Shown piece after piece: positions 57,005-64,000 of a stretch of DNA of 64,000 bases (position 1 is the first letter of the stretch; each line of letters begins with the position of its first letter). The stretch is from Aromatoleum evansii (GTDB lineage Bacteria; Pseudomonadota; Gammaproteobacteria; Burkholderiales; Rhodocyclaceae). A program made the position numbers and the translations under genes. Below the pieces are notes generated by a model that worked only from the letters and a program-made list of their open reading frames with translations, had not been told where the DNA came from and did not search any database. The DNA lies in contig NZ_WTVK01000001.1 in NCBI RefSeq assembly GCF_012910805.1, positions 62,001 to 126,000 on the forward strand. The letters are read 5' to 3'.

Positions 57005-58336
57005 ATGACCCAGAACAAGACCCCAGGCGTACCGCGAGTCGGTTTCGTCTCCCTCGGCTGCCCCAAGGCGACCGTCGATTCCGAGCATATCCTCACGCGC
57101 CTGCGAGGCGAGGGGTACGAAATCTCCGGCAGCTATGACGACGCCGACCTAGTGGTTGTCAATACCTGCGGCTTCATCGACGCCGCCGTCGAGGAGTCCC
57201 TCGACGCCATCGGCGAGGCGCTGGCCGAGAACGGCAAGGTCATCGTGACCGGTTGCCTGGGTGCCAAGGACGATGTCGTGATGGCGGCACATCCCCAGGT
57301 ACTCGCCGTGACCGGTCCGCATGCGACCGATGCGGTCATGAAGGCGGTTCACCAGCATCTGCCCAAGCCGCACGACCCCTTCACCGACCTCGTGCCGCCG
57401 CAGGGCATCCGCCTCACTCCGAACCACTACGCGTACCTCAAGATTTCCGAAGGCTGCAACCACCGTTGCACCTTCTGCATTATTCCGTCGCTGCGCGGCG
57501 ATCTCGTGTCGCGCCCGATCCATGAAGTGATGCGCGAGGCCGAATCGCTGGTGGACGCGGGGGTGAAGGAACTCCTGATCATCTCCCAGGATACCAGCGC
57601 ATACGGAGTCGACACCAAGTACCGGACCGGCTTCTGGAACGGGCGCCCCATCAAGACCCGCCTGTTCGATCTCGCGAAGGCACTGGGCGAACTCGGCGTG
57701 TGGGTCCGCATGCACTACGTCTACCCCTACCCGAGCGTGGACGAACTCATCCCGCTGATGGCCGAAGGCAAGATCCTTCCCTACCTGGACATCCCGTTCC
57801 AGCATGCCAGCCCGCGCATCCTCAAGGCCATGCGGCGCCCCGCGAACGCCGAGAACGTGCTCGAGCGCATTCGCTCCTGGCGCAGCATCTGCCCGGACCT
57901 CACGATCCGCTCGACCTTCATCACCGGCTTCCCCGGCGAGACCGACGAGGACTTCGAGCTCTTGCTGCAGTTCCTCGAGGAGGCGCAGCTCGACCGCGTC
58001 GGTGCGTTCGCGTATTCCCCGGTCGAGGGCGCCGAGGCAAACCAGCTGCCTGGCGCAGTTCCCGACGAGGTTCGCGAGGAGCGGCGCATGCGCCTGATGG
58101 AGTTCCAGGAAGACATCTCGACCCAGCGTCTCGAGCGCTGGATCGGCCGCGAGATGACCGTCCTGGTCGACGACATCGAGGAAGATGGCGCGATCGCGCG
58201 CTCTCCGGGCGATGCGCCCGAGATCGACGGCCTGGTCATCATTCCCGATGGCGAGGGGCTGGAGCCTGGCGAGTTCGCCCGGGTACGCATCACCGACTGC
58301 GACGTGCACGACCTGTACGCCGAACCGATCGCCTGA
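57005..58336 (+). CDS. rimO: Ribosomal protein S12 methylthiotransferase RimO
   Basis: A 443-residue radical SAM enzyme: N-terminal UPF0004 with [24 protein letters not shown] and TGCLGAKDD (auxiliary cluster cysteines), radical [11 protein letters not shown], then a TRAM domain. It thiomethylates Asp88 of S12. It starts 51 bp after phaR; co-transcription is possible. A patatin gene follows after 15 bp. Confidence 0.94.
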   Translation: MTQNKTPGVPRVGFVSLGCPKATVDSEHILTRLRGEGYEISGSYDDADLVVVNTCGFIDAAVEESLDAIGEALAENGKVIVTGCLGAKDDVVMAAHPQVLAVTGPHATDAVMKAVHQHLPKPHDPFTDLVPPQGIRLTPNHYAYLKISEGCNHRCTFCIIPSLRGDLVSRPIHEVMREAESLVDAGVKELLIISQDTSAYGVDTKYRTGFWNGRPIKTRLFDLAKALGELGVWVRMHYVYPYPSVDELIPLMAEGKILPYLDIPFQHASPRILKAMRRPANAENVLERIRSWRSICPDLTIRSTFITGFPGETDEDFELLLQFLEEAQLDRVGAFAYSPVEGAEANQLPGAVPDEVREERRMRLMEFQEDISTQRLERWIGREMTVLVDDIEEDGAIARSPGDAPEIDGLVIIPDGEGLEPGEFARVRITDCDVHDLYAEPIA

Positions 58337-58351
58337 CGGGCAGGGCTGCCG

Positions 58352-59311
58352 ATGTTCGAGCCGACGCCGCAGAAAACTGGCAGGTCCGGCCCCGTCATCG
58401 GATTGGCGCTTGGCAGTGGTGCTGCGCGCGGTTGGGCGCACCTCGGAGTGCTGCGCGCGCTTGCGCGCGAAGGGATCGAGCCGCAGATCATCTGCGGCTG
58501 CTCCATCGGTGCCTTCGTCGGCGCAGCGATGGCCTCTGGCGACCTCGGGAAGCTCACCCAGTGGGCAGAGGCGCTCAAGTGGCAGGATGTCGTCTCGCTG
58601 CTCGATGTGAGCCTGCGCGGTGGGCTCATCAAGGGCGAGAAGCTCATTCAGTTTTTCGAGCGCAACTTCGTCGACCGCGACTTCTCGCAGCTCGATCGCC
58701 GGTTTGCGTGCGTCGCGACCGAACTCGAAACCGGGCGCGAGGTCTGGCTGCGCGAGGGAAGTGTCGCGGAGGCGGTGCGCGCCTCGATCGCGCTGCCCGG
58801 GTTGTTTACGCCCATCGTGCGCGACGGGCGTCTGCTCGTTGACGGCGGGCTCGTGAATCCGGTGCCGGTATCCTTGTGTCGCGCGATGGGGGCCGATGTC
58901 GTGATCGCAGTCGACCTCGGTTCGGACATGATCGGCAAGGCGTGGCGTGCCGCCCCGGTGGAAGATGTCGAAGAGACCTCGGAAGGCTGGACCGAGCGGC
59001 TCTTCGCGCGTCTCGGCCTGCCGACCAATGGCAATGGACGCGGCTCCCAGGAAGGTGGCGCCGTGACTTCCCTGCCGTCCCTGATGACCGTGCTCACGTC
59101 CAGTATCAACATCATGCAGGTGCGCATCGCGCGCAGCCGCCTTGCGGGCGAACCCGCCGATGTCCAGATCTCGCCGCGGCTGGCGCACATCGGCACGATG
59201 GATTTCCATCGCGCACGTGAGGCGATCGCGGAGGGCGAAGCTGCTGTCACGGGCATGTTGCCGGCCCTGCGCTACGTGCTTGGACAAGCGGCTCCCGGAG
59301 GTGGCGCATGA
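58352..59311 (+). CDS. Patatin-like phospholipase (RssA/NTE family)
   Basis: A 319-residue patatin protein: glycine-rich LALGSGAARGWAHLGVL oxyanion motif, nucleophile elbow IICGCSIGAFVG (GxSxG), and the catalytic Asp in LLVDGGLVNPVPV. It likely hydrolyses lipids or lysophospholipids at the cytoplasmic face. It follows rimO closely and its stop overlaps the next ATG. Confidence 0.85.
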   Translation: MFEPTPQKTGRSGPVIGLALGSGAARGWAHLGVLRALAREGIEPQIICGCSIGAFVGAAMASGDLGKLTQWAEALKWQDVVSLLDVSLRGGLIKGEKLIQFFERNFVDRDFSQLDRRFACVATELETGREVWLREGSVAEAVRASIALPGLFTPIVRDGRLLVDGGLVNPVPVSLCRAMGADVVIAVDLGSDMIGKAWRAAPVEDVEETSEGWTERLFARLGLPTNGNGRGSQEGGAVTSLPSLMTVLTSSINIMQVRIARSRLAGEPADVQISPRLAHIGTMDFHRAREAIAEGEAAVTGMLPALRYVLGQAAPGGGA

Positions 59312-60714
59312 ACGACGTGGTTGCGGCGCTGGCGAACGTCGTCGGGGCGCAGTATGTCATGCACGACTCTGCCTCGATGGCACCCTACCTCACGGACTGG
59401 CGCGGCCGTTATACCGGCCGCGCAATGGCCGTCGTGCGGCCTGGAAGCACCCAGGAAACGGCGGACATCGTGCGCATCTGTGCTTCCGCGCGCGTTCCCA
59501 TGGTGCCGCAGGGCGGCAATACCGGGCTGTGCGGGGGCGCGACGCCGCTTCCCGATGGCGACTCCGTCCTCGTCAGCATGGCGCGCATGAACCGCATCCG
59601 GACGGTCGATGCCGCAAACAACGCGCTCGTGGCGGAAGCGGGGTGCACGCTCGCGGCGGTCCAGCAGGCGGCCGAGGGTGGCGACAGGCTGTTTCCGCTC
59701 TCGCTCGCGTCCGAGGGCAGCTGCCTGGTCGGGGGCAATATCTCCACGAACGCAGGTGGGGTCCAGGTGCTGCGCTACGGGAACATGCGCGAACTCGTGC
59801 TCGGTGTCGAAGTGGTGCTTCCCGACGGGCGTGTCTGGAACGGGCTGCGCTCTCTGCGCAAGGACAACACCGGCTACGACCTCAAGCAACTTTTCATCGG
59901 CGCCGAGGGAACCCTGGGTATTGTCACCGCGGCCGCCCTCAAGCTCTTTCCCCGCCCGCAGGCAACAGCGACGGCCTGGGTTGCCGTTCCCGATGCGCGA
60001 GCCGCCGTCGATCTGCTATCGCTGTTGCGTGATTGTTGCGGGGAGCGCGCCACTGCCTTCGAACTCGTCGGTCGGTCGGCGCTCGACCTCGTTTTAAAGC
60101 ATATTCCGGCCATGCGTGCTCCGCTCGCCGGCGCCCACGACTGGCATGTCCTCGTCGAGCTGGCTGACGCGTTCGATGGCGAGGCTCTGGATGGCATGCT
60201 CGAACGGACAATCGCCGCGGCGATCGACAGCGGGCTGGCAGTCGATGCCGCAGTCGCTGCAAATATTGCGCAGGCCCGTGCCTTCTGGGCGTTGCGGGAG
60301 AACATCTCGGAAGCGCAGAAGATCGAGGGGGTCAGCATCAAGCACGACATTTCCGTACCGGTCAGCGCCATCCCCGATTTCCTGCAGCAGACGCAGCAGG
60401 CGCTCATGGCCTTGTGGCCCGACGTGCGTATTGTCGCCTTCGGCCACCTCGGCGATGGAAACCTGCATTACAACCTCTCCAAGCTCGGCGCTGTCGACAA
60501 CGCCGAATTCGTGGCCCGGACGCAAGACGTCAATCGCATCGTCCATGATCGGGTCGCCGCGCTGAATGGATCGATCTCGGCCGAGCACGGCATCGGCCAG
60601 TTGAAGCGCGAGGAGAATGCCCGCTACAAGTCCGAGGTCGAACTCGATCTGATGCGCACGGTGAAGCGTGCCCTCGACCCGCATGGACTGATGAATCCGG
60701 GGAAAGTCGTCTGA
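59308..60714 (+). CDS. FAD-linked 2-hydroxyacid dehydrogenase (GlcD/D-2-hydroxyglutarate type)
   Basis: A 468-residue FAD oxidase: FAD-binding FAD_binding_4 with VRPGSTQETADIVR and VPQGGNTGLCGGATPL, then the C-terminal FAD oxidase part with GHLGDGNLHYN and AEHGIGQLKREE. Likely oxidises D-lactate, glycolate or D-2-hydroxyglutarate to the keto acid. ATG 59308 overlaps the patatin stop (ATGA), implying one transcript with rimO. The exact substrate is not determined. Confidence 0.83.
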   Translation: MNDVVAALANVVGAQYVMHDSASMAPYLTDWRGRYTGRAMAVVRPGSTQETADIVRICASARVPMVPQGGNTGLCGGATPLPDGDSVLVSMARMNRIRTVDAANNALVAEAGCTLAAVQQAAEGGDRLFPLSLASEGSCLVGGNISTNAGGVQVLRYGNMRELVLGVEVVLPDGRVWNGLRSLRKDNTGYDLKQLFIGAEGTLGIVTAAALKLFPRPQATATAWVAVPDARAAVDLLSLLRDCCGERATAFELVGRSALDLVLKHIPAMRAPLAGAHDWHVLVELADAFDGEALDGMLERTIAAAIDSGLAVDAAVAANIAQARAFWALRENISEAQKIEGVSIKHDISVPVSAIPDFLQQTQQALMALWPDVRIVAFGHLGDGNLHYNLSKLGAVDNAEFVARTQDVNRIVHDRVAALNGSISAEHGIGQLKREENARYKSEVELDLMRTVKRALDPHGLMNPGKVV

Positions 60715-60739
60715 GCTGCGAAAAAGTCGAAATTCGGGG

Positions 60740-60768
60740 TTTACAGCCTGTGAGGAGCACCCTATAAT
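60740..60768 (+). promoter_or_regulatory. Promoter of the first Ala-Glu-Asp tRNA cassette
   Basis: -35 TTTACA (60740-60745), 17-bp spacer, -10 TATAAT (60763-60768), GC-rich discriminator. Confidence 0.82.
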
Positions 60769-60786
60769 GCGCGCTCTTTCGCCGTC

Positions 60787-60862
<76 letters not shown>

Positions 60863-60877
60863 GTCGAAAGAATTGCA

Positions 60878-60953
60878 GTCCCCATCGTCTAGAGGCCTAG
60901 GACACCGCCCTTTCACGGCGATAACCGGGGTTCGAATCCCCGTGGGGACGCCA
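60878..60953 (+). tRNA. tRNA-Glu (TTC), cassette 1
   Basis: 76 nt with CCA. Acceptor GTCCCCA pairs with TGGGGAC; anticodon arm CCGCC-CTTTCAC-GGCG gives TTC. Confidence 0.95.
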
Positions 60954-61025
60954 ATATGCAGCGAGGCGTCGAGGTATAATGACGAGTCGCAAGCCGGTCG
61001 GTAAAGCCGGGCAAAAGGTCAGCGC

Positions 61026-61102
61026 GGAGTGGTAGTTCAGTTGGTTAGAATACCGGCCTGTCACGCCGGGGGTCGCGGGTTCGAGCCCCGTCCACTCCGC
61101 CA
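61026..61102 (+). tRNA. tRNA-Asp (GTC), cassette 1
   Basis: 77 nt with CCA. Acceptor GGAGTGG pairs with CCACTCC; anticodon arm CCGGC-CTGTCAC-GCCGG gives GTC. Confidence 0.95.
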
Positions 61103-61154
61103 TCAACATCTCGGGCAATATGCCCGGGTGAAGTAGCAGTAAGTTTTAAAGTGC

Positions 61155-61183
61155 TTGCGGTTGGTAGCGCCAGAAGCTAGAAT
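61155..61183 (+). promoter_or_regulatory. Promoter of the second Ala-Glu-Asp tRNA cassette
   Basis: -35 TTGCGG (61155-61160), 17-bp spacer, -10 TAGAAT (61178-61183). A weak hairpin with TCGGGCA-ATA-TGCCCGG lies between the cassettes near 61110-61128. Confidence 0.75.
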
Positions 61184-61196
61184 GCGCAGCTCTGTT

Positions 61197-61272
<76 letters not shown>

Positions 61273-61290
61273 ATGAAGCACAAAGACGTT

Positions 61291-61366
61291 GTCCCCATCG
61301 TCTAGAGGCCTAGGACACCGCCCTTTCACGGCGATAACCGGGGTTCGAATCCCCGTGGGGACGCCA
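61291..61366 (+). tRNA. tRNA-Glu (TTC), cassette 2
   Basis: Identical to the cassette 1 copy, 76 nt with CCA. Confidence 0.95.
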
Positions 61367-61429
61367 TATAATGCAAGGCGTCGAGAAGACGAGTTGCAGC
61401 CGGAAAAGTTGCCGGCAACTGGTCAGCGC

Positions 61430-61506
61430 GGAGTGGTAGTTCAGTTGGTTAGAATACCGGCCTGTCACGCCGGGGGTCGCGGGTTCGAGCCCCGTCCACT
61501 CCGCCA
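61430..61506 (+). tRNA. tRNA-Asp (GTC), cassette 2
   Basis: Identical to the cassette 1 copy, 77 nt with CCA. Confidence 0.95.
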
Positions 61507-61513
61507 ACATATG

Positions 61514-61544
61514 AAATGGGAGCCTTCGGGCTCCCATTTTTTTT
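61514..61544 (+). terminator. Terminator after the tRNA cassettes
   Basis: 11-bp stem AAATGGGAGCC/GGCTCCCATTT with TTCG loop, then a run of eight T residues. Confidence 0.9.
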
Positions 61545-61642
61545 GCCTTTTCTCCTCCCTTTCTCCGCTTGTCGCCATGGCCCAGGTGTGTCGGGTATCG
61601 AGCCGTCGCGACCGCGCGCTGGTTCCCGTCCCGACAATGCGT

Positions 61643-61667
61643 TATAGTTCCATACGCATCGGTATGG
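61643..61667 (+). promoter_or_regulatory. hbd promoter with CCATAC-GCATCG-GTATGG dyad
   Basis: -10 TATAGT (61643-61648) is followed at once by a perfect 6-bp inverted repeat (61650-61655 and 61662-61667) that spans the predicted start near 61655, a typical repressor position. The -35 is weak. Confidence 0.5.
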
Positions 61668-61717
61668 TGTCGGCCGCAGATGGGCCGGAGCGTTGCTTAC
61701 CAAGGGAGCGGGAAACG

Positions 61718-62569
61718 ATGAGTCTGAAGAAGATCGGCGTCGTAGGCGCCGGCACGATGGGTAACGGCATTACGCAGGCCTTTGCGGTGGCCGGGTTCGA
61801 CGTGGTGATGATGGATGTTGCCAAGGCGGCGGTGCAGCGTGGCATGGCCACCCTGACGGCGAGCCTCGATCGCCTGATCAAGAAGGAAAAGATGACCGCC
61901 GAACAGAAGGCGGAGGCGCTTGCGCGCGTCGCCACGGCCAGCGACGTGGGAGCTCTCGCGGATTGTGATCTGGTGATCGAAGCGGCAACCGAGAATCTCG
62001 AACTGAAGCTGAAGATCTTCGCGCAGCTTGATGCGATGGTGAAGGCGGACGCGGTTCTGGCGTCGAACACCTCCTCGATTTCGATTACCAAGCTCGCTGC
62101 GTCGACAAAGCGCGCCGACAAGGTTGTCGGCATGCACTTCTTCAATCCGGTGCCAATGATGGCGCTCGTCGAGCTGATTCGCGGCCTGCAGACGTCCGAC
62201 GCGACCTATGCCGCGGTCGAGGCGGTCGCGCAGGCGATCGGCAAGACGCCCGTCCAAGTGCGCAACAGCCCGGGTTTTGTCGTCAATCGACTGCTTTGCC
62301 CGATGATCAACGAGGCGATCTTTGCGCTTGGAGAAGGGCTTGCGACGGCCGCCGAGATCGACGAGGCGATGAAGCTCGGATGCAATCACCCGATCGGGCC
62401 CCTGGCCCTCGCCGACATGATCGGCCTCGATGTCGAATTGGCAGTGATGCAGGTGCTGTTCGAGGGCTTCAAGGACCCGAAGTACCGTCCGGCGCCCCTG
62501 CTCGTCGAGATGGTCGAGGCGGGCTATCTCGGCCGCAAGTCAGGCAAGGGATTCTACGAGTACAAGTAA
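61718..62569 (+). CDS. hbd: 3-hydroxybutyryl-CoA dehydrogenase
   Basis: A 283-residue NAD-binding dehydrogenase: GAGTMGNGI nucleotide motif, [11 protein letters not shown], the [12 protein letters not shown] loop, catalytic His in [10 protein letters not shown] and conserved PGFVVNRLL, then the C-terminal helical domain with GLGxxGN-like [10 protein letters not shown]. It interconverts 3-hydroxybutyryl-CoA and acetoacetyl-CoA in beta-oxidation or PHB turnover. ATG 61718 follows AAGGGAG. It is convergent with rho. Confidence 0.93.
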   Translation: MSLKKIGVVGAGTMGNGITQAFAVAGFDVVMMDVAKAAVQRGMATLTASLDRLIKKEKMTAEQKAEALARVATASDVGALADCDLVIEAATENLELKLKIFAQLDAMVKADAVLASNTSSISITKLAASTKRADKVVGMHFFNPVPMMALVELIRGLQTSDATYAAVEAVAQAIGKTPVQVRNSPGFVVNRLLCPMINEAIFALGEGLATAAEIDEAMKLGCNHPIGPLALADMIGLDVELAVMQVLFEGFKDPKYRPAPLLVEMVEAGYLGRKSGKGFYEYK

Positions 62570-62613
62570 GCCTGTCGAGGCTTGCGGGCCTCATTTTGCT
62601 GCGCACAAAACAA

Positions 62614-62638
62614 AAACGCCACCGACAAGGTGGCGTTT
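62614..62638. terminator. Bidirectional terminator between hbd and rho
   Basis: Perfect 10-bp stem AAACGCCACC (62614-62623) and GGTGGCGTTT (62629-62638), loop GACAA. On the minus strand, after rho, it is followed by a T-rich run (GTTTTTGTTTTG), so it serves rho strongly and hbd weakly. Confidence 0.8.
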
Positions 62639-62658
62639 CCATGTCCGGGGCGTCCGGA

Positions 62659-63918
62659 TCAGCCGCGCCGCATCGCGTCGAAGAACTCCGCGTTGCTCTT
62701 GGTCGCCTTGACCTTGTCCATCAGGAATTCCATCGCGTCGATGTCATCCATGCCGTACAGCAGCTTGCGCAACACCCACACTTTTTGCAGCACGTCCGCC
62801 TTCATCAGCAACTCCTCGCGGCGAGTCCCCGAGCGGTTGACATTGATGGCGGGATACACGCGTTTCTCCGCCATGCGGCGATCGAGATGCAACTCCATGT
62901 TGCCGGTGCCCTTGAATTCCTCATAGATCACTTCGTCCATGCGGCTTCCAGTGTCGATCAGGGCCGTCGCGATGATGGTCAGCGAGCCGCCTTCCTCGAT
63001 ATTCCGTGCTGCGCCGAAGAAACGCTTGGGCTTCTGCAGGGCGTTGGCATCCACGCCGCCGGTCAGGACCTTGCCGGAGGCCGGTACCACGGTGTTGTAC
63101 GCCCGCGCGAGCCGCGTGAGGGAATCGAGCAGGATGACGACGTCCTTCTTGTGTTCCGTGAGTCGTTTGGCCTTTTCGATGACCATCTCGGCGACCTGCA
63201 CGTGGCGCGAAGCGGGTTCGTCGAAAGTGGACGCCACCACCTCGCCTTTGACCGAGCGCTGCATTTCGGTGACTTCTTCGGGACGTTCGTCGATGAGAAG
63301 GACGATGAGGGCGACGTCAGGGTGATTGGCCGAGATGGCGTGGGCAATGTGCTGCAGCATCACGGTCTTGCCGCTCTTCGGCGGCGCCACCAGCAGACCC
63401 CGCTGTCCCTTGCCGATCGGCGCGATCATGTCGATGATGCGGCTGGTGATGTTCTCCTCGCCGCGAATGTCGCGCTCAAGCTTCAGGCACTCGTTGGGGT
63501 GGAGGGGGGTGAGGTTCTCGAACAGGATCTTGTGCTTGCAGTTCTCGGGCGGCTCGCCGTTGATCTTGTCGAGTTTGACGAGGGCGAAGTAGCGTTCGCC
63601 GTCCTTCGGGGTGCGGATCTCGCCCTCGATGGTGTCGCCGGTGTGCAGGTTGAAGCGGCGGATCTGCGACGGCGAGACGTAGATGTCGTCGGTGCCGGCC
63701 AAGTAGGAGATGTCCGGCGAGCGCAGGAAGCCGAAGCCGTCGGGAAGCACTTCGAGCGCCCCGTCACCGTATATGGGTTCCCCTTTCTTGGCGCGGTTCT
63801 TGAGCAGGGCAAAGACCAGTTCCTGCTTGCGCAAGCGGTTGGCGCCATCGATTTCGTTTTCGATGGCCATCTCCAGCAGCTGGCTGACGTGGAGGGACTT
63901 GAGCTCCGATAATTGCAT
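62659..63918 (-). CDS. rho: Transcription termination factor Rho
   Basis: A 419-residue Rho: N-terminal helix-extended domain beginning [21 protein letters not shown]-binding cold-shock-like region ([23 protein letters not shown]), Walker [12 protein letters not shown], Walker [17 protein letters not shown] and the Q-loop/R-loop region. It is the hexameric RNA helicase for factor-dependent termination. ATG 63918 starts the standard N-terminus. Only 82 bp of upstream DNA lies in the window, with no recognisable gene start of its own. Confidence 0.97.
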   Translation of the reverse strand: MQLSELKSLHVSQLLEMAIENEIDGANRLRKQELVFALLKNRAKKGEPIYGDGALEVLPDGFGFLRSPDISYLAGTDDIYVSPSQIRRFNLHTGDTIEGEIRTPKDGERYFALVKLDKINGEPPENCKHKILFENLTPLHPNECLKLERDIRGEENITSRIIDMIAPIGKGQRGLLVAPPKSGKTVMLQHIAHAISANHPDVALIVLLIDERPEEVTEMQRSVKGEVVASTFDEPASRHVQVAEMVIEKAKRLTEHKKDVVILLDSLTRLARAYNTVVPASGKVLTGGVDANALQKPKRFFGAARNIEEGGSLTIIATALIDTGSRMDEVIYEEFKGTGNMELHLDRRMAEKRVYPAINVNRSGTRREELLMKADVLQKVWVLRKLLYGMDDIDAMEFLMDKVKATKSNAEFFDAMRRG

Positions 63919-64000
63919 GGCGAAGGGGCGCGACGGGGCGCAGATGGATGAAACCGATGAGGGGGATGCTGCGGGAGAAGATGCTGCTGCGGCGCCGGAA

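Noticed and set aside
63944-64000. Plus-strand open frame at the right edge beginning ATGGATGAAACC
   Set aside because: No ribosome site, Ala/Glu/Asp-rich by composition, and located in the leader region of rho; too short to support.

Overview
The window is 64 kb of high-GC proteobacterial chromosome, densely coded. Gene content suggests a facultatively denitrifying, PHB-storing betaproteobacterium of the Rhodocyclales type (Azoarcus, Aromatoleum or Thauera-like). The evidence is a ccoNOQP-GH/ccoIS cbb3 oxidase cluster next to FNR and DNR-type regulators, nnrS and anaerobic hemN, together with PhaR/PhaC/PhaB, PilVWX/FimT minor pilins and BamD/RluD/PgeF. This placement is inference; there is no rRNA or species marker. 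I saw no insertion sequence, prophage, CRISPR array or replication origin. The only clearly decayed stretch is about 45.05-45.95 kb.

Layout. 0-3.3 kb: minor pilin operon on the minus strand (pilE, then fimT-pilV-pilW-pilX-pilY1, the last cut by the window edge). 3.5-6.8 kb: LytS/AlgZ-type sensor kinase, periplasmic retropepsin-like protease, Nudix CoA pyrophosphatase and an HSD10-like dehydrogenase behind a strong 18-bp dyad. 7.0-15.6 kb: cbb3 oxidase assembly and structural genes ccoIS, ccoNOQP, ccoGH and a 78-aa membrane protein. 15.7-19.4 kb: UspA divergent from a beta-CASP nuclease and a PHA synthase, sharing one FNR box. 19.6-25.6 kb: DNR-type regulator, NnrS, SirB2-like protein, hemerythrin, FNR, HemN and a TauE-like membrane protein. 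25.7-28.9 kb: MerR-type regulator divergent from a Cu(+)-ATPase and CopZ-like chaperone. 28.9-44.2 kb: mostly housekeeping genes (tonB, ppa, nadE, glnB, smr, trxB, a CRP-family gene, ftsK, lolA, rarA, serS, mltF). 44.3-44.75 kb: tRNA-Ser and two tRNA-Arg. 45-48 kb: carbonic anhydrase pseudogene, sirtuin, MltB. 48-52.5 kb: manC, bamD, rluD, pgeF. 52.6-57 kb: phaC, two phaB genes and phaR. 57-60.7 kb: rimO, a patatin-like protein and a FAD oxidase. 60.8-61.5 kb: a duplicated Ala-Glu-Asp tRNA cassette. 61.7-63.9 kb: hbd convergent with rho.

The common thread of the first 26 kb is low-oxygen life. Four FNR/DNR-type boxes with the pattern TTGAY-N4-GTCAA lie at 9765, 16195, 19492 and 23352. At three of them a candidate -10 hexamer is centred exactly 32 bp from the box centre, the geometry of class II FNR-activated promoters. 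One of these promoters appears to make a short terminated RNA of about 108 nt between ccoS and ccoN. Another lies between the 3' ends of two convergent genes and would read antisense into the dnr-like gene. A third drives the nuclease/PHA synthase pair while sitting at about -61.5 for uspA. These inferred promoters, especially the short RNA, are the most interesting signals I found. Other notable points are a three-fold repeat in the Smr protein, a mer-like operator in front of a copper ATPase, and a carbonic anhydrase remnant with TGA exactly at a zinc cysteine.
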